Shown here piece after piece: positions 45,060 through 53,252 of a stretch of DNA of 64,000 nt; the first letter of the stretch is position 1, and every line of letters begins with the position of its first letter. The stretch lies in NCBI GenBank assembly GCA_003240625.1, contig QFMX01000003.1, forward strand, positions 264,978 to 328,977, given 5' to 3'. The notes below the pieces were generated by a model, which saw only the letters and a list, made by a program, of their open reading frames with translations, did not search any database and was not told the origin of the DNA. The position numbers and the translations under genes were made by a program. Origin of the DNA: Sphingomonas taxi. GTDB lineage: Bacteria; Pseudomonadota; Alphaproteobacteria; Sphingomonadales; Sphingomonadaceae.

Positions 45060-45190
45060 ATTTGCGAATAACCGGTTTTCAAACCCGGCTATCCGTTCGC
45101 GAATGTCGTGATGGGAGGGAAAGGATGCTGTACGCTATTAGGAACCAAATCGCGTTAACGGACGTCCCAGACGAAGCCGCTCTCTCGAAG

Positions 45191-45209
45191 AGGATCGACT
45201 TTCGGGAAT
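45191..45209 (+). repeat. Second repeat family, copy 3
   Basis: AGGATCGACTTTCGGGAAT, one base off the best consensus. It lies in the same gap as copy B of the 60-bp family. A short frame starting at 45125 behind GGGAGGGAAAGG runs through it but has no protein-like sequence. Confidence 0.5.
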
Positions 45210-45328
45210 CGCTGGCGAGGGACCTCGTATGCTATCAAGGTAGTAAGATGCGCCGGTCCCGTGGACGCCAGGTCAAGCTACATGAGCCTGCTTCTCGAAA
45301 GCTATGGGGTGCGCGAAGCATCCCTTAG

Positions 45329-45721
45329 TTACAATGGCGGCAATAATTGAACATCGAATCCGAAATTAATTTTGATTAGATTGTCTAGGTAAGCCTTGCG
45401 GACCGCACCCAGGCTGCCAGGACTCTTCCCTCCAAGATATTCAAAGTCTTCTTTACCGCGATGCACTGCTATCTCGCGGAGGTAGTAAAGTTCTTCATCA
45501 TAATCTACGCCGTTGGCTGGCGTAAATCCAATCTCGTGATGAAGACCACGTCCTTGGTAGCGCTCCATGTCCAGCATGATATAAATATAGGTTGGTAGAT
45601 CGTCCACCTCGTCAATTACGCGCGCGGTCCAATCGGCAATTTCCCTCCTATCGACTGTGCCATTTATCAAAGTGGCGACTGCGAAACCGAGGTCGATTGA
45701 GTCGTTAAATATTACGCGCAC
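45329..45721 (-). CDS. Small protein of unknown function (130 aa), possible orphan immunity protein
   Basis: The best start is a GTG at 45721 with AAAGGA eight bases upstream; the frame remains open 30 codons further but those residues look random. The product begins with VRVIFNDSIDLG, has DDLPTYIYIMLDMERY and YDEELYYLREIAVHRG, and ends NFGFDVQLLPPL. It is acidic, soluble and AT-richer than the chromosome average. No family is recognised. Its setting among YezG-like genes and repeats suggests an immunity-type function, which is inference only. Confidence 0.6.
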   Translation of the reverse strand: MRVIFNDSIDLGFAVATLINGTVDRREIADWTARVIDEVDDLPTYIYIMLDMERYQGRGLHHEIGFTPANGVDYDEELYYLREIAVHRGKEDFEYLGGKSPGSLGAVRKAYLDNLIKINFGFDVQLLPPL

Positions 45722-45883
45722 GCTACTGATCCTTTGAGATGTGCAAAAATCTCGATTACTGCATCCTGAGCACACCAAATGTCTCAAAAATGATGCTGAA
45801 GTGGGAATCACAGAAGCGAGTGCAGAATGTACCTAGCCACTGTCGACCAGTGATGCCCCCCGCATCACGCGGTGATGGCCTAA

Positions 45884-46320
45884 TTAAAGGTATGCCAAAC
45901 GATCGATATCACCGTCTGAATAAGGGTCCACATAGTAGATTTGCCTGATGGCAATGATAGGCTTAAACGTGAGATCTGCTAGGAAGTCGTCCGCCCACTC
46001 ACCCACCATGGACTGTATCGCGAACTCGACCGTAGCGCCGTCGTTCGTCGGCATGACGCACCGGATGGTGAGCCGATCAAGGTCAAAGCGTGCGTCAGAT
46101 CCGAAACTGGGCAGCTGCGTTCGGGTTTCGGGCGTGATAAAGGGGCGAAGAAGATTTGCGTATGATGCGGAAAAATAGTCATCGGCAGGCTGCTCGACGT
46201 TTTCCCTCGAATAAGCTGCGTACGCATCGTTGTTTTAAGCCTTATACTCTCGGCGGAAACTGACGACGAATTCTTCGATCGAGGAGCGGTCCGCCCCCCC
46301 CTCGGATTCGAAACTGACAT
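45884..46320 (-). pseudogene. Decayed gene with poly-G frameshift and internal stop
   Basis: The minus strand starts MSVSNPRGG at 46320 and hits a run of eight G; beyond it the coding frame shifts to ADRSSIEEFVVSFRREYKA. After a single TAA it continues NNDAYAAYSRENVEQPADDYF and on through VEFAIQSMVGEWADDFLAD to a TAA at 45884. The residues after the stop have a clear protein character (acidic and aromatic, alternating hydrophobic). Two lesions make it a pseudogene of about 140 codons. The family is unknown. Confidence 0.5.
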
Positions 46321-46535
46321 TCCCAGAAACCCCCAAACCAGCGTCTACCATGCGTGTACTCACGACAAACGCGATACACCTATCCAGCCGGCGCCCTACT
46401 TGGGCAAGACCGTTCCCGGAATGGATCGCGAAATGGGATTCCTGTTGGCCGGCTGCGAATTACGAAGTTTGAAACGGGACTGGACCTGCCGCCTGAGACC
46501 GACGAACTGATACTGATAAACGGATTGGGACACCG

Positions 46536-47102
46536 ATGGCAGACAAGCAGCGTTTCGAGGCAATTGTTGGCGACATTGGCCGAAAGCTCTGGTCGATCTT
46601 CCCCGAGGACGCTGTGGAGATGCGATTCGAGGCACAGTTTCATGAGTGGATGCAGACTGCCGGCGTCAGTCAATGGACCCGTCGCAACGGTGCGCGAGGG
46701 CAGTATGCCTGCTTCGGTAGCAGACCCGAGGAGGTTGAGGAGGCAATAAAGTTCGATCTCGCGAGAATGAGAACGCTCGATATCTTCCTGCCGAGACCTT
46801 GGAATCACGTTACGGTGACCTTGACCGAAAATGCTAAGATCAAATTTGATTATGCTTATGTCGACGAAATCGATCAGTGGCCTCGCCTTCATCTGATTGG
46901 GATCAGCGCTCTCGATCAAGTAGAGGCAACCCGCGATTACGGCATACCTGCTGCTGATTGGCGGCATGTCGCCAGCCAAGTGCTCAAAATTAGGAGGGCG
47001 GAATATGAGGCCGCGCGGGCTTCGGGAGATACAGTTATACAGCATGCCGTGGAGCAGACGATCAAAGACCTGCAGAACCGGATCGAAGCTGCTGCGATTT
47101 AG
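46536..47102 (+). CDS. YezG-like immunity protein, longer form (188 aa)
   Basis: The product begins MADKQRFEAIVGDIGRKLWS, then FPEDAVEMRFEAQFHEW. It contains WNHVTVTLTENAKIKFDYAY followed by VDEIDQWP, which matches the YezG pattern of a Trp-headed strand leading to DYxYxD. The C-terminal third is a charged helix (VLKIRRAEYEAARASGD). It is soluble and has no signal. A weak ribosome binding site (GGGACACCG) precedes the ATG. Together with the gene at 44441 it gives two distant members of one family without toxins, an orphan immunity set. Confidence 0.6.
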   Translation: MADKQRFEAIVGDIGRKLWSIFPEDAVEMRFEAQFHEWMQTAGVSQWTRRNGARGQYACFGSRPEEVEEAIKFDLARMRTLDIFLPRPWNHVTVTLTENAKIKFDYAYVDEIDQWPRLHLIGISALDQVEATRDYGIPAADWRHVASQVLKIRRAEYEAARASGDTVIQHAVEQTIKDLQNRIEAAAI

Positions 47103-47272
47103 CTCGCGCAGCGCGCCAATAGGGCAGTGCGATCACAGCGGCCAATGCATTCCCGCTAGGATAGAAAAATGGGAAACGGAATGTCGGCAACGAATATCGA
47201 GGCACGATGAATGGAGATTATTCGACTGCGTTGTTCATGGTCGAATATTATTCGAAGGTTAGGAGAGGTTCG

Positions 47273-47740
47273 ATGCCCAGCAGGATTGACGCGCTGATAC
47301 CGACGCCCCCGCCGGAGCGGATCGACGCATTGCAGAATCTCATTCTCCGGATAGTGGATTGTTTGGATGCTGACGAAGAGTGCGACGCGCTCATCGCCGA
47401 AGCCGATGCGCTGGCGGGATCGCAGGGGTATGATAGCGTCACGTTTAGCGACCTGAACAGTTGGACCAGCGAACGTGATTTTGCGGTGTTGGCAGCGATG
47501 GGACCTCCTCCGGGCATCCCCGACCTTACCGTTCAGGAAGTTGCGGAATGCATCGGCGTCATCGAAGCTGCGGACGAACCAAGGAGCAGCTTTTGCCTCG
47601 GTATTCTTGAGCGCACTTTCCCTAACGTACCTATCTGCGACATGATTTATTGGCCTAAGGCGGCAGCAGCATCCGACGATCTAGCCGCGGAGATTGTCAG
47701 GCTAGCCAAGGAGCCTCTCCCTACTCTGCCCGCTCCATAA
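47273..47740 (+). CDS. Small acidic protein of unknown function (155 aa)
   Basis: AGGAGAGG before the ATG at 47273 is the best ribosome binding site in this island; an in-frame ATG at 47207 would add 22 residues. The product is acidic and largely helical, with DSVTFSDLNSWTSERDFAV and, near the end, RTFPNVPICDMIYWP. The SDLxxWxSExxF and IYWP segments recall short proteins encoded behind polymorphic toxins, but I cannot name a family. It is followed after 75 bases by a copy of the second repeat. Confidence 0.65.
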   Translation: MPSRIDALIPTPPPERIDALQNLILRIVDCLDADEECDALIAEADALAGSQGYDSVTFSDLNSWTSERDFAVLAAMGPPPGIPDLTVQEVAECIGVIEAADEPRSSFCLGILERTFPNVPICDMIYWPKAAAASDDLAAEIVRLAKEPLPTLPAP

Positions 47741-47815
47741 GTGCCCGGGAATGATTTCTGCAGGTCTGGTTTCTCGATTGGGAGCGGCGATCGAGACGGT
47801 CGGCGCTGTCCCGCA

Positions 47816-47835
47816 AGGGATCGAATTTCGGGAAT
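47816..47835 (+). repeat. Second repeat family, copy 4
   Basis: AGGGATCGAATTTCGGGAAT, the closest copy to the consensus. It lies between two genes that end facing each other (47740 and 47851). Confidence 0.55.
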
Positions 47836-47850
47836 GGCCGGGTTGGGTGG

Positions 47851-48165
47851 TTAGTTACCGTCCTCGCGCGCTCTGTCTCGCGCCAGTGCATTCACCTGTT
47901 TCCAAGCATCTGTTCGAAGCGCGTTAAACCTCTCATTGTCTTCTGCCGGGGCAATTCCACCGGATTGCAGAACCACGTCGTTCAGTGATCCCATTCCACC
48001 GTAGAGACGCAAAAGTCGATCGACGCCGTGATAATCGGATTGTGCGATACTCGATCTACACCGCTCGACCTTCTCGGCCCATCCGTTGTCACCGTGCAGC
48101 TTTAGCAATGTCACCATTGCTTCGAGTGTTCCAGCGAGCCGAGCAACATCAGGATGCAGTGCCAT
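47851..48165 (-). CDS. DUF6966-like small protein (104 aa)
   Basis: The product starts MALHPDVARLAGTLEAMVTL, has HGDNGWAEKVERC in the first half and LLRLYGGMGSLNDVVLQ in the second. The W-x-x-x-V with a later GGMGSxND motif fits proteins annotated as DUF6966, many of which are immunity-type genes; this is recalled, not searched. Helical, soluble, no signal. The frame is open twelve codons further upstream, but the ATG at 48165 starts at the homology. Confidence 0.55.
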   Translation of the reverse strand: MALHPDVARLAGTLEAMVTLLKLHGDNGWAEKVERCRSSIAQSDYHGVDRLLRLYGGMGSLNDVVLQSGGIAPAEDNERFNALRTDAWKQVNALARDRAREDGN

Positions 48166-48234
48166 TTTACTAGCGTAGCGGGGCTCTCGGAATGACTGCA
48201 AGTGGGCGTTTTTGCTCGGGCCGGCTTCCTCGCG

Positions 48235-48254
48235 AGGGATCGAGTTTTGGGAAT
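48235..48254 (+). repeat. Second repeat family, copy 5
   Basis: AGGGATCGAGTTTTGGGAAT, two changes from copy 4. It lies between the DUF6966-like gene and the 349-residue gene. Confidence 0.5.
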
Positions 48255-48321
48255 GCGCGAGCCTTTAGAGAAATCATCGCACCGAGAATGCCAGATGAGC
48301 AGCGGGCGGGCTTGAAACGAC

Positions 48322-49371
48322 TTAAATCGCACCGATGCCGGGAAAATGCCGGTGCACCCAATCTTCGAAGGCAGAAAGGCGGCTAGCCTCAAGCTGATAC
48401 ATCGTGCCAGGTTCAAAGAGCGAGATCGTCTCGCCTCGGCGAATTCTGGCTTTGAGCGTCTTCAATGCGGTTATGACGCCGGGAACGGTGCTGGCGGCAC
48501 CGTAACCATAGGCGCCGCTCAGCCACTCGAACTCCGCCTCGCCGACAACGACATGTCCCTGAAATCGGTGGTCGAGCGGGCCGATGAGGACCTGTTGCCC
48601 GCTTCGGTTCAACAGCTCATCGTTCGTTGGAACCGCATCATGCCATGAGGTCTTTCGCAACAAGAGATTGTCTTCCAGGCAAACCGGATGATCGGTCGTC
48701 GTGGCCGGCTGACCATCTGCATCGAAATGCTGCATTGTCACGGTTCGGACGCCGTCACTATCGGCAAGAGCGACGACGACGTGACCCGCCGGGTCGGGAT
48801 CGTGGTCGATCAACCAGTCACGGGCTTTCCTGACCATTTGCGCCGAGCGTCCAATGCTGTCCGCTTCCAGGCGGACCAGTATGATTTCTCGTGCGAGCGC
48901 CTGTGCGGCCGCTGTTCCGCGCAATGCCAACGCGACTTGTTCAGCCGACACATAGGTCCAAATACGACCGCTGCGCCCTGCAACTGGATTGGGTTGCTCA
49001 ACGATCCTGTCATCGCCGGCTGCGAAAAGCGTAAGCTCCTCCCCACTCAGGATGCTACGGCGATGCCCGGTCACCACGTAACCCGCAGCGCGGTTTTCTT
49101 GCAAACGCCCGGTCGCACGCACTGCCCAGTCTGCGTCTCCATACCAACGGAGATCGGACGGGCGCGCTGGCTCGTTGCGGTATACGAGTTCGTAAAGTCG
49201 GTCGTGACTTTCACGCATCCCGCACCCGGGCAGTCGTCCAGTTCTGAGGATCGCCTCCGCCTCACCCAAGTCATTGGCCGCACGTGCTATCGCCTCCCGA
49301 ACTGCGGCCGCAGTCCCATCGGCCGTCTCTGCTGCGAACTTGCGACCATCAGCAGTTGTGGAAAAAGGCAT
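48322..49371 (-). CDS. Uncharacterised 349-residue protein
   Basis: The product has a long N-terminal helical region (about 1-60), a middle with RWYGDADWAVRATGRL and YVVTGHRRSILSGEELTLFA, and a second half with VLIGPLDHRFQGHVVVGE and EFEWLSGAYGYGAA. It closes with an aromatic helix (FEDWVHRHFPGIGAI). It is soluble, has normal GC and good codon pattern, so it is a real gene. No family is recognised. It is the largest gene of the island and has no operon partner. A 361-base gap with copy C of the 60-bp repeat separates it from its right neighbour. Confidence 0.7.
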   Translation of the reverse strand: MPFSTTADGRKFAAETADGTAAAVREAIARAANDLGEAEAILRTGRLPGCGMRESHDRLYELVYRNEPARPSDLRWYGDADWAVRATGRLQENRAAGYVVTGHRRSILSGEELTLFAAGDDRIVEQPNPVAGRSGRIWTYVSAEQVALALRGTAAAQALAREIILVRLEADSIGRSAQMVRKARDWLIDHDPDPAGHVVVALADSDGVRTVTMQHFDADGQPATTTDHPVCLEDNLLLRKTSWHDAVPTNDELLNRSGQQVLIGPLDHRFQGHVVVGEAEFEWLSGAYGYGAASTVPGVITALKTLKARIRRGETISLFEPGTMYQLEASRLSAFEDWVHRHFPGIGAI

Positions 49372-49606
49372 AGCATTTCCTTCGTGGGAGGGAGCGTCGT
49401 GCGGCTATGTCACTTTCAACCCCAGCCATTCCTACAAGCGAATCCGTTTAGCGAACACGTCCGCGCCAATCACTCCGATGAAGGCCTTGAGGCCTGTCTT
49501 CTCAAAATCCGCTCCCAATTGCTCTTTCCCGAAAATCACAGAATGAAGACGGAGTTATGGGAATGTCCAATGTTCCCAAACAGCGGGGTTTCGGGAGGGC
49601 CGCACG

Positions 49607-49666
49607 GACCCACTTGTGGACGATCGGGGCCATTTTGCCTTTCTCCGAAATCTGCCGTTCGTTCAT
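49607..49666 (-). repeat. 60-bp interspersed repeat, copy C
   Basis: The minus strand reads ATGAACGAACGGCAG at one end and GTCCACAAGTGGGTC at the other, 60 bases, with a diverged middle. It lies in the gap 49372-49732, which otherwise holds nothing I can support. Confidence 0.7.
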
Positions 49667-49732
49667 CACGTTTGAACGCCTTGATCGAACTCGAGTCTGG
49701 GTTGAACGGTAGAGCCCGGGAAGGCGACCATC

Positions 49733-50008
49733 CTACAATCCAGCTTGGTCAATCATGGATGCAACCTCGACCGGCAATGCGGACTCTGACTTTGGCAGGA
49801 ACCGGTTAAACGCAGTCTGCACTCGCTTGCGTGCGACCTGATATGCCTTGTGTCGGATCGCACGCGTCGCATTCGTCCGCCATGATGGGCTCTCACCAAG
49901 CAGCGCCTCCCACTTAGCCTCCTCTGCCTCCAGGATCGACAGCGCCAAGCGCAGTCCATCTCGCCGCCCGCGTGCGTAATCTTCGGACATCGTCAGCTTC
50001 TCCGTCAT
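49733..50008 (-). CDS. Small helical protein of unknown function (91 aa)
   Basis: The product reads MTEKLTMSEDYARGRRDGLR, then LALSILEAEEAKWEALLGE and a basic C-terminal part (AIRHKAYQVARKRVQTAFNR). It is entirely helical, charged and without a membrane segment. The ATG at 50008 is preferred because the upstream 16 codons overlap a different composition. No family match. It lies between two copies of the 60-bp repeat. Confidence 0.55.
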   Translation of the reverse strand: MTEKLTMSEDYARGRRDGLRLALSILEAEEAKWEALLGESPSWRTNATRAIRHKAYQVARKRVQTAFNRFLPKSESALPVEVASMIDQAGL

Positions 50009-50084
50009 GCGCGCACCGTTGGTCTCGCCCCCGATCCTTGGCAAGGCAGACCCCACTCGGGTGGCACGTCCGAGATTGAACCAA

Positions 50085-50144
50085 GACCCAGAAGCAGACG
50101 TCCTCGCGCCCTTCCCAGCTTCCCAACTTCGGCCGCTCGCTCAT
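50085..50144 (-). repeat. 60-bp interspersed repeat, copy D
   Basis: The minus strand reads ATGAGCGAGCGGCCGAAGTT at one end and GTCTGCTTCTGGGTC at the other, 60 bases. It sits between the 91-residue gene and the J-domain gene. Confidence 0.75.
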
Positions 50145-50209
50145 CTCCGCGTTACGACCGCTTTTGGTGCCTGACCCTGCGACCTCGAATGTCACGACTG
50201 GGCGATAGT

Positions 50210-50746
50210 CTAGGAAGCAGGCTGTCCGAGTCCGCGTTTTGTGCCGGATGAGCTGCGGACGGCTTTTGCGGGAGGCTCAGGCACGGGATAAGCGGCGCCG
50301 CTACGTCGAACCGTCGATGCCAATCCGGATTCCTCATTCCACAGAACCATGATTGTAGCGATCGGTGCGGCGGTGAGGATCAGCAAGAAAAGGCCCATCA
50401 GCCATTCGTTGGTCTCTAGCGGCTGCGAGAAGCTACCTCTGGGCTGCATCGACGGGCTAGGTCGCATTGAGCGCCTGCCGGCTTTCCTAGGGTGAAACGG
50501 GCGGTCCGCGGTCGCTCGGTGCGCAGACGGCCTGATCTGCGACCGATCATAGGCGGCGCGTGCTTTCTTCTTTCCCAAAACGGAATACGCCTCGTTGGTC
50601 TCTTTCGCACGAGCAGAGACATCCACACCATGGTTGGCATCGGGGTGATATTGACGGAGCAGCGCTTTCCACGCGGCGTGGATAGTGTCGCGACTTGCCG
50701 CCGAGGGGACACCTAAAACAGAATAATAGTCGGGTGAGAGAGCCAT
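50210..50746 (-). CDS. J-domain protein with one membrane helix
   Basis: The N-terminal 65 residues form a J domain: DYYSVLGVPSAASRDTIHAAW, the HPD motif in LRQYHPDANHG, and NEAYSVLGKKKARAAYD. A basic Pro/Arg linker, a single hydrophobic helix (LMGLFLLILTAAPIATIMVLW, about 116-135) and a short tail follow. J domains stimulate the ATPase of DnaK; the helix would tether it to the inner membrane. The linker and tail are not conserved in any family I know. It stands alone between two 60-bp repeats. Confidence 0.82.
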   Translation of the reverse strand: MALSPDYYSVLGVPSAASRDTIHAAWKALLRQYHPDANHGVDVSARAKETNEAYSVLGKKKARAAYDRSQIRPSAHRATADRPFHPRKAGRRSMRPSPSMQPRGSFSQPLETNEWLMGLFLLILTAAPIATIMVLWNEESGLASTVRRSGAAYPVPEPPAKAVRSSSGTKRGLGQPAS

Positions 50747-50917
50747 TTAGCCGTTACTTGCGGCTAAAACGCGAAAAAGGAAAGTCAGCCTGGCGCGTGA
50801 TCTTAACCTGGCCTTCTCGGTGATCCAACGGGCGGCTTTGGGCGCCAACGGTCAGATGGCTACCATTCCCATCCGCAACTTAGTGCTTTCGACGACACCA
50901 CGCCGCCCCCGGCACTG

Positions 50918-50977
50918 GCCCACATCCGGTCGTTTAGCTCACCTTGATCGCCTTCCCCTTTCGGACACTCGTTCAGT
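50918..50977 (-). repeat. 60-bp interspersed repeat, copy E (diverged)
   Basis: The minus strand reads CTGAACGAGTGTCCGAAA at one end and GACCGGATGTGGGCC at the other. It is the most diverged copy. It lies in the 327-base gap 50747-51073, which shows no other feature except the presumed promoter of the monooxygenase gene. Confidence 0.55.
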
Positions 50978-51073
50978 TGAAGGCATTCATCTCTCATAGG
51001 GCGTCACCGCCCTCGCATCCCGTCCTGCTACACCCCACCTTAGGCCTGCCCAGTCGACGCAGGAGCTTGCCCC

Positions 51074-51391
51074 ATGTTCATCGCCATGAACCGATTTCAG
51101 GTGATCCCCGGTGAGGAGGAAGCGTTCGAGCAGGTCTGGCTGTCGCGCGACTCGTACCTTGCCGGCGTCCCGGGGTTCGTCGAGTTCCACATGCTGCGCG
51201 GGCCGGCGGCCGACGATCACGTCCTCTATTCGTCGCATACCGTGTGGCTGTCGCGCGGGGACTTCGAGAATTGGACCCGGTCCGAGGCGTTTCGCGCGGC
51301 CCATCAAGGCGCGGGCAACCACAAGCCGTTGTACCTGGCGCCGCCTCGCTTCGAAGGCTTCGACGTCATCCAGACCGTGACGCCATCGTGA
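51074..51391 (+). CDS. Antibiotic biosynthesis monooxygenase-type heme oxygenase-like protein
   Basis: The 105-residue protein is a small ferredoxin-fold dimer of the ABM family. It starts with the strand MFIAMNRFQVIPGEEEAFEQ, then GVPGFVEFHMLRG and HTVWLSRGDFENWTRSEAF with AHQGAG, a pattern shared with HmuQ/IsdG-like heme-degrading enzymes. It could cleave heme or act on another small substrate. Its stop overlaps the GTG start of the carotenoid oxygenase gene (GTGA), so the two enzymes are made together; the pairing hints at an oxidative, possibly iron-dependent, function. Confidence 0.85.
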   Translation: MFIAMNRFQVIPGEEEAFEQVWLSRDSYLAGVPGFVEFHMLRGPAADDHVLYSSHTVWLSRGDFENWTRSEAFRAAHQGAGNHKPLYLAPPRFEGFDVIQTVTPS

Positions 51392-52854
51392 GGGTCACTC
51401 GGCGTCCGACGTTCGCCAGCCGGGTCGAGCAGTCGATCGACAACATCGTCGGCGCAATCGCCTCGCCGATCGTCACTGGCATCGCCGCGTTCAACAAGCG
51501 CCGCCTGCCGCCCCGCGATGCGCCGCATCCGCTGCTTACCGGCATCCACGAGCCGATGACTGAGGAGCTGACCCTCACCGACCTCGCCGTCGAGGGTATC
51601 ATCCCGCCCGAGCTCGACGGCCGCTACGTTCGCATCGGACCGAACCCCGCCGACGCCGACCCGCGCTCCTACCACTTCTTTACCGGCGACGGGATGCTGC
51701 ACGGGATCCGCCTCCAGGACGGGCGAGCACGGTGGTATCGGAATCGCTGGATCCGCTCGACCGATGTCGCGGCAGCCAGGCACGTGCCGGCGGCTCCAGG
51801 GCCACGGCACATCTTCGACACCGTCAACACGAGCGTGCTGGACCATGCCGGCAGTGGCTGGGCGCTGGTCGAGGCCGGCAGCACGCCGGTCCGCTTCGAC
51901 GAGCATCTGGAGACGCAGCGCTACGACGATTTCGGCGGCACCCTGCCCGGCTCGTTCACCGCCCATCCGCGCCGCGACCCGGCGACCGGCGAGTTGCACG
52001 CGCTATGTTACGAGGCGACCGATCCCAAGCGCATTCGCTACAACATCGTCGATGTCGCCGGCCGGGTGCGACGATCGGTGACGATCCCGGTGTCGCACGG
52101 GCCGCTGATCCACGACTGCGCGATCACGCAGCGCTACGTTGTCGTCATGGACCTGCCGCTTACTCTATCGATGCGCACGGTGCTGGCAGGGCACGGCTTT
52201 CCCTATCGGTGGAACGAGAAGCACCCGGCCCGGATAGGACTATTGCCGCGCCACAGCGAGGCGGAGGACATCCGGTGGTTCCCGCTCGATCCCTGCTTTG
52301 TGTTCCACACCGCCAACGCGCATGATCTGCCGAACGGGAGCGTGGCGCTCGACGTGGTCGCGTACGACCGCATGTTCGCCGGCGACAACTTGGCACCGGA
52401 CGAGCAGCCGCGCGGTCTCGAGCGGTGGACGATTGACCCACTGACCGGATCGGTGGACCAGCGCGCGATCGACCCCGCGCCGCAGGAACTGCCGACGATA
52501 GACGAGCGTCGCACCGGCCGCCCCTACCGCTATATCTATGCGCTCGGCCTGCCCGAGCAGATGACGGAAACGCTGGTTGGCGAGGCGCCGCTCATCAAGC
52601 ACGATTTGGAAGATGACACGCGACGGCTGCACGAATTCGGACCGGGACGCATCGCGGGAGAGTTCGTGTTCGTGCCGCGCTCGCCGGACGCTGGCGAGGA
52701 TGATGGCTGGCTCATTGGGCTCGTGATCGACGCCGGGGGGCACACCACCGCGCTGGAGATACTGGATGCCCGGAACTTCGAGGCACCGCCCGTGGCATCC
52801 GTCCGCATCCCACATCGTGTGCCGCCAGGCATCCATGGCGCATGGCTGAAGTAA
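51388..52854 (+). CDS. Carotenoid oxygenase family protein
   Basis: The 488-residue enzyme has the seven-bladed propeller of carotenoid cleavage dioxygenases. The four iron-binding histidines are in SFTAHPRRD, LIHDCAIT, FVFHTANAHD and the C-terminal PPGIHGAW. Further family marks are GRYVRIGPNPADAD, YHFFTGDGMLHG and GEFVFVPRS. It cleaves a double bond of a carotenoid, stilbene or lignin-type compound with molecular oxygen. The GTG at 51388 is chosen because of the overlap with the upstream stop. The gene is followed by copy F of the 60-bp repeat and a transposase remnant. Confidence 0.92.
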   Translation: MRVTRRPTFASRVEQSIDNIVGAIASPIVTGIAAFNKRRLPPRDAPHPLLTGIHEPMTEELTLTDLAVEGIIPPELDGRYVRIGPNPADADPRSYHFFTGDGMLHGIRLQDGRARWYRNRWIRSTDVAAARHVPAAPGPRHIFDTVNTSVLDHAGSGWALVEAGSTPVRFDEHLETQRYDDFGGTLPGSFTAHPRRDPATGELHALCYEATDPKRIRYNIVDVAGRVRRSVTIPVSHGPLIHDCAITQRYVVVMDLPLTLSMRTVLAGHGFPYRWNEKHPARIGLLPRHSEAEDIRWFPLDPCFVFHTANAHDLPNGSVALDVVAYDRMFAGDNLAPDEQPRGLERWTIDPLTGSVDQRAIDPAPQELPTIDERRTGRPYRYIYALGLPEQMTETLVGEAPLIKHDLEDDTRRLHEFGPGRIAGEFVFVPRSPDAGEDDGWLIGLVIDAGGHTTALEILDARNFEAPPVASVRIPHRVPPGIHGAWLK

Positions 52855-52897
52855 ACTCGTTCACGCAGCAGCCGTGCATTCTTCCAGCCTGACACTC

Positions 52898-52957
52898 GAC
52901 CCACAACCCGACATTCGAGCGCGGTCTATTGCTTCCAAACTTCAGCCATTCGTTCGT
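52898..52957 (-). repeat. 60-bp interspersed repeat, copy F
   Basis: The minus strand reads ACGAACGAATGGCTGAAGTT at one end and GTCGGGTTGTGGGTC at the other, 60 bases. It lies in the gap 52855-53252 between the convergent carotenoid oxygenase and symporter genes. Confidence 0.7.
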
Positions 52958-52990
52958 TTGGTTGAACGGCAGCTCTCGGTGACCCGGTTC

Positions 52991-53131
52991 AGCCGGCTGT
53001 ACGGCCAACGTGCGCCCGCCCTCTAAGAAGATGAGCTTGGCCATCTTGCACGGGTTCTGAGCGGTCGCTGCGAGAAGGAACTCGTCTTTTGTGCGGTTGG
53101 GGGCTTTGGAGCACGGTGGATTTAGCTTCAG
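52991..53131 (-). pseudogene. Remnant of an IS1182-like transposase C-terminus
   Basis: The minus strand reads NRTKDEFLLAATAQNPCKMA and then KLIFLEGGR. The run DEFLLAATAQN followed by a K-M-A-K motif is the typical end of IS1182/IS5-group DDE transposases. The rest of the transposase is missing. It marks the right border of the AT-richer island. The identification rests on memory of the motif. Confidence 0.5.
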
Positions 53132-53252
53132 TATGTGGTCGAGCTGCGTCAGAGCATATCGACGATCCTCCGCGGGAGGCGAGATGCCCCTTAGACCTCG
53201 GTGGTGGCAATATAGCGGCCAAGTCACAAGCGCCTCCCTGAATGGATCACGG

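Noticed and set aside
45125..45328. 67-codon plus-strand frame behind GGGAGGGAAAGG
   Set aside because: Good ribosome binding site, but the product is random-looking and runs through a copy of the second repeat, so it is probably chance.
41000..53000. Integron cassette array as explanation for small genes separated by repeats
   Set aside because: The 60-bp repeats lack the paired core sites and long imperfect palindrome of attC, genes lie in both orientations, and the recombinase at 62984 has no integron-integrase feature.
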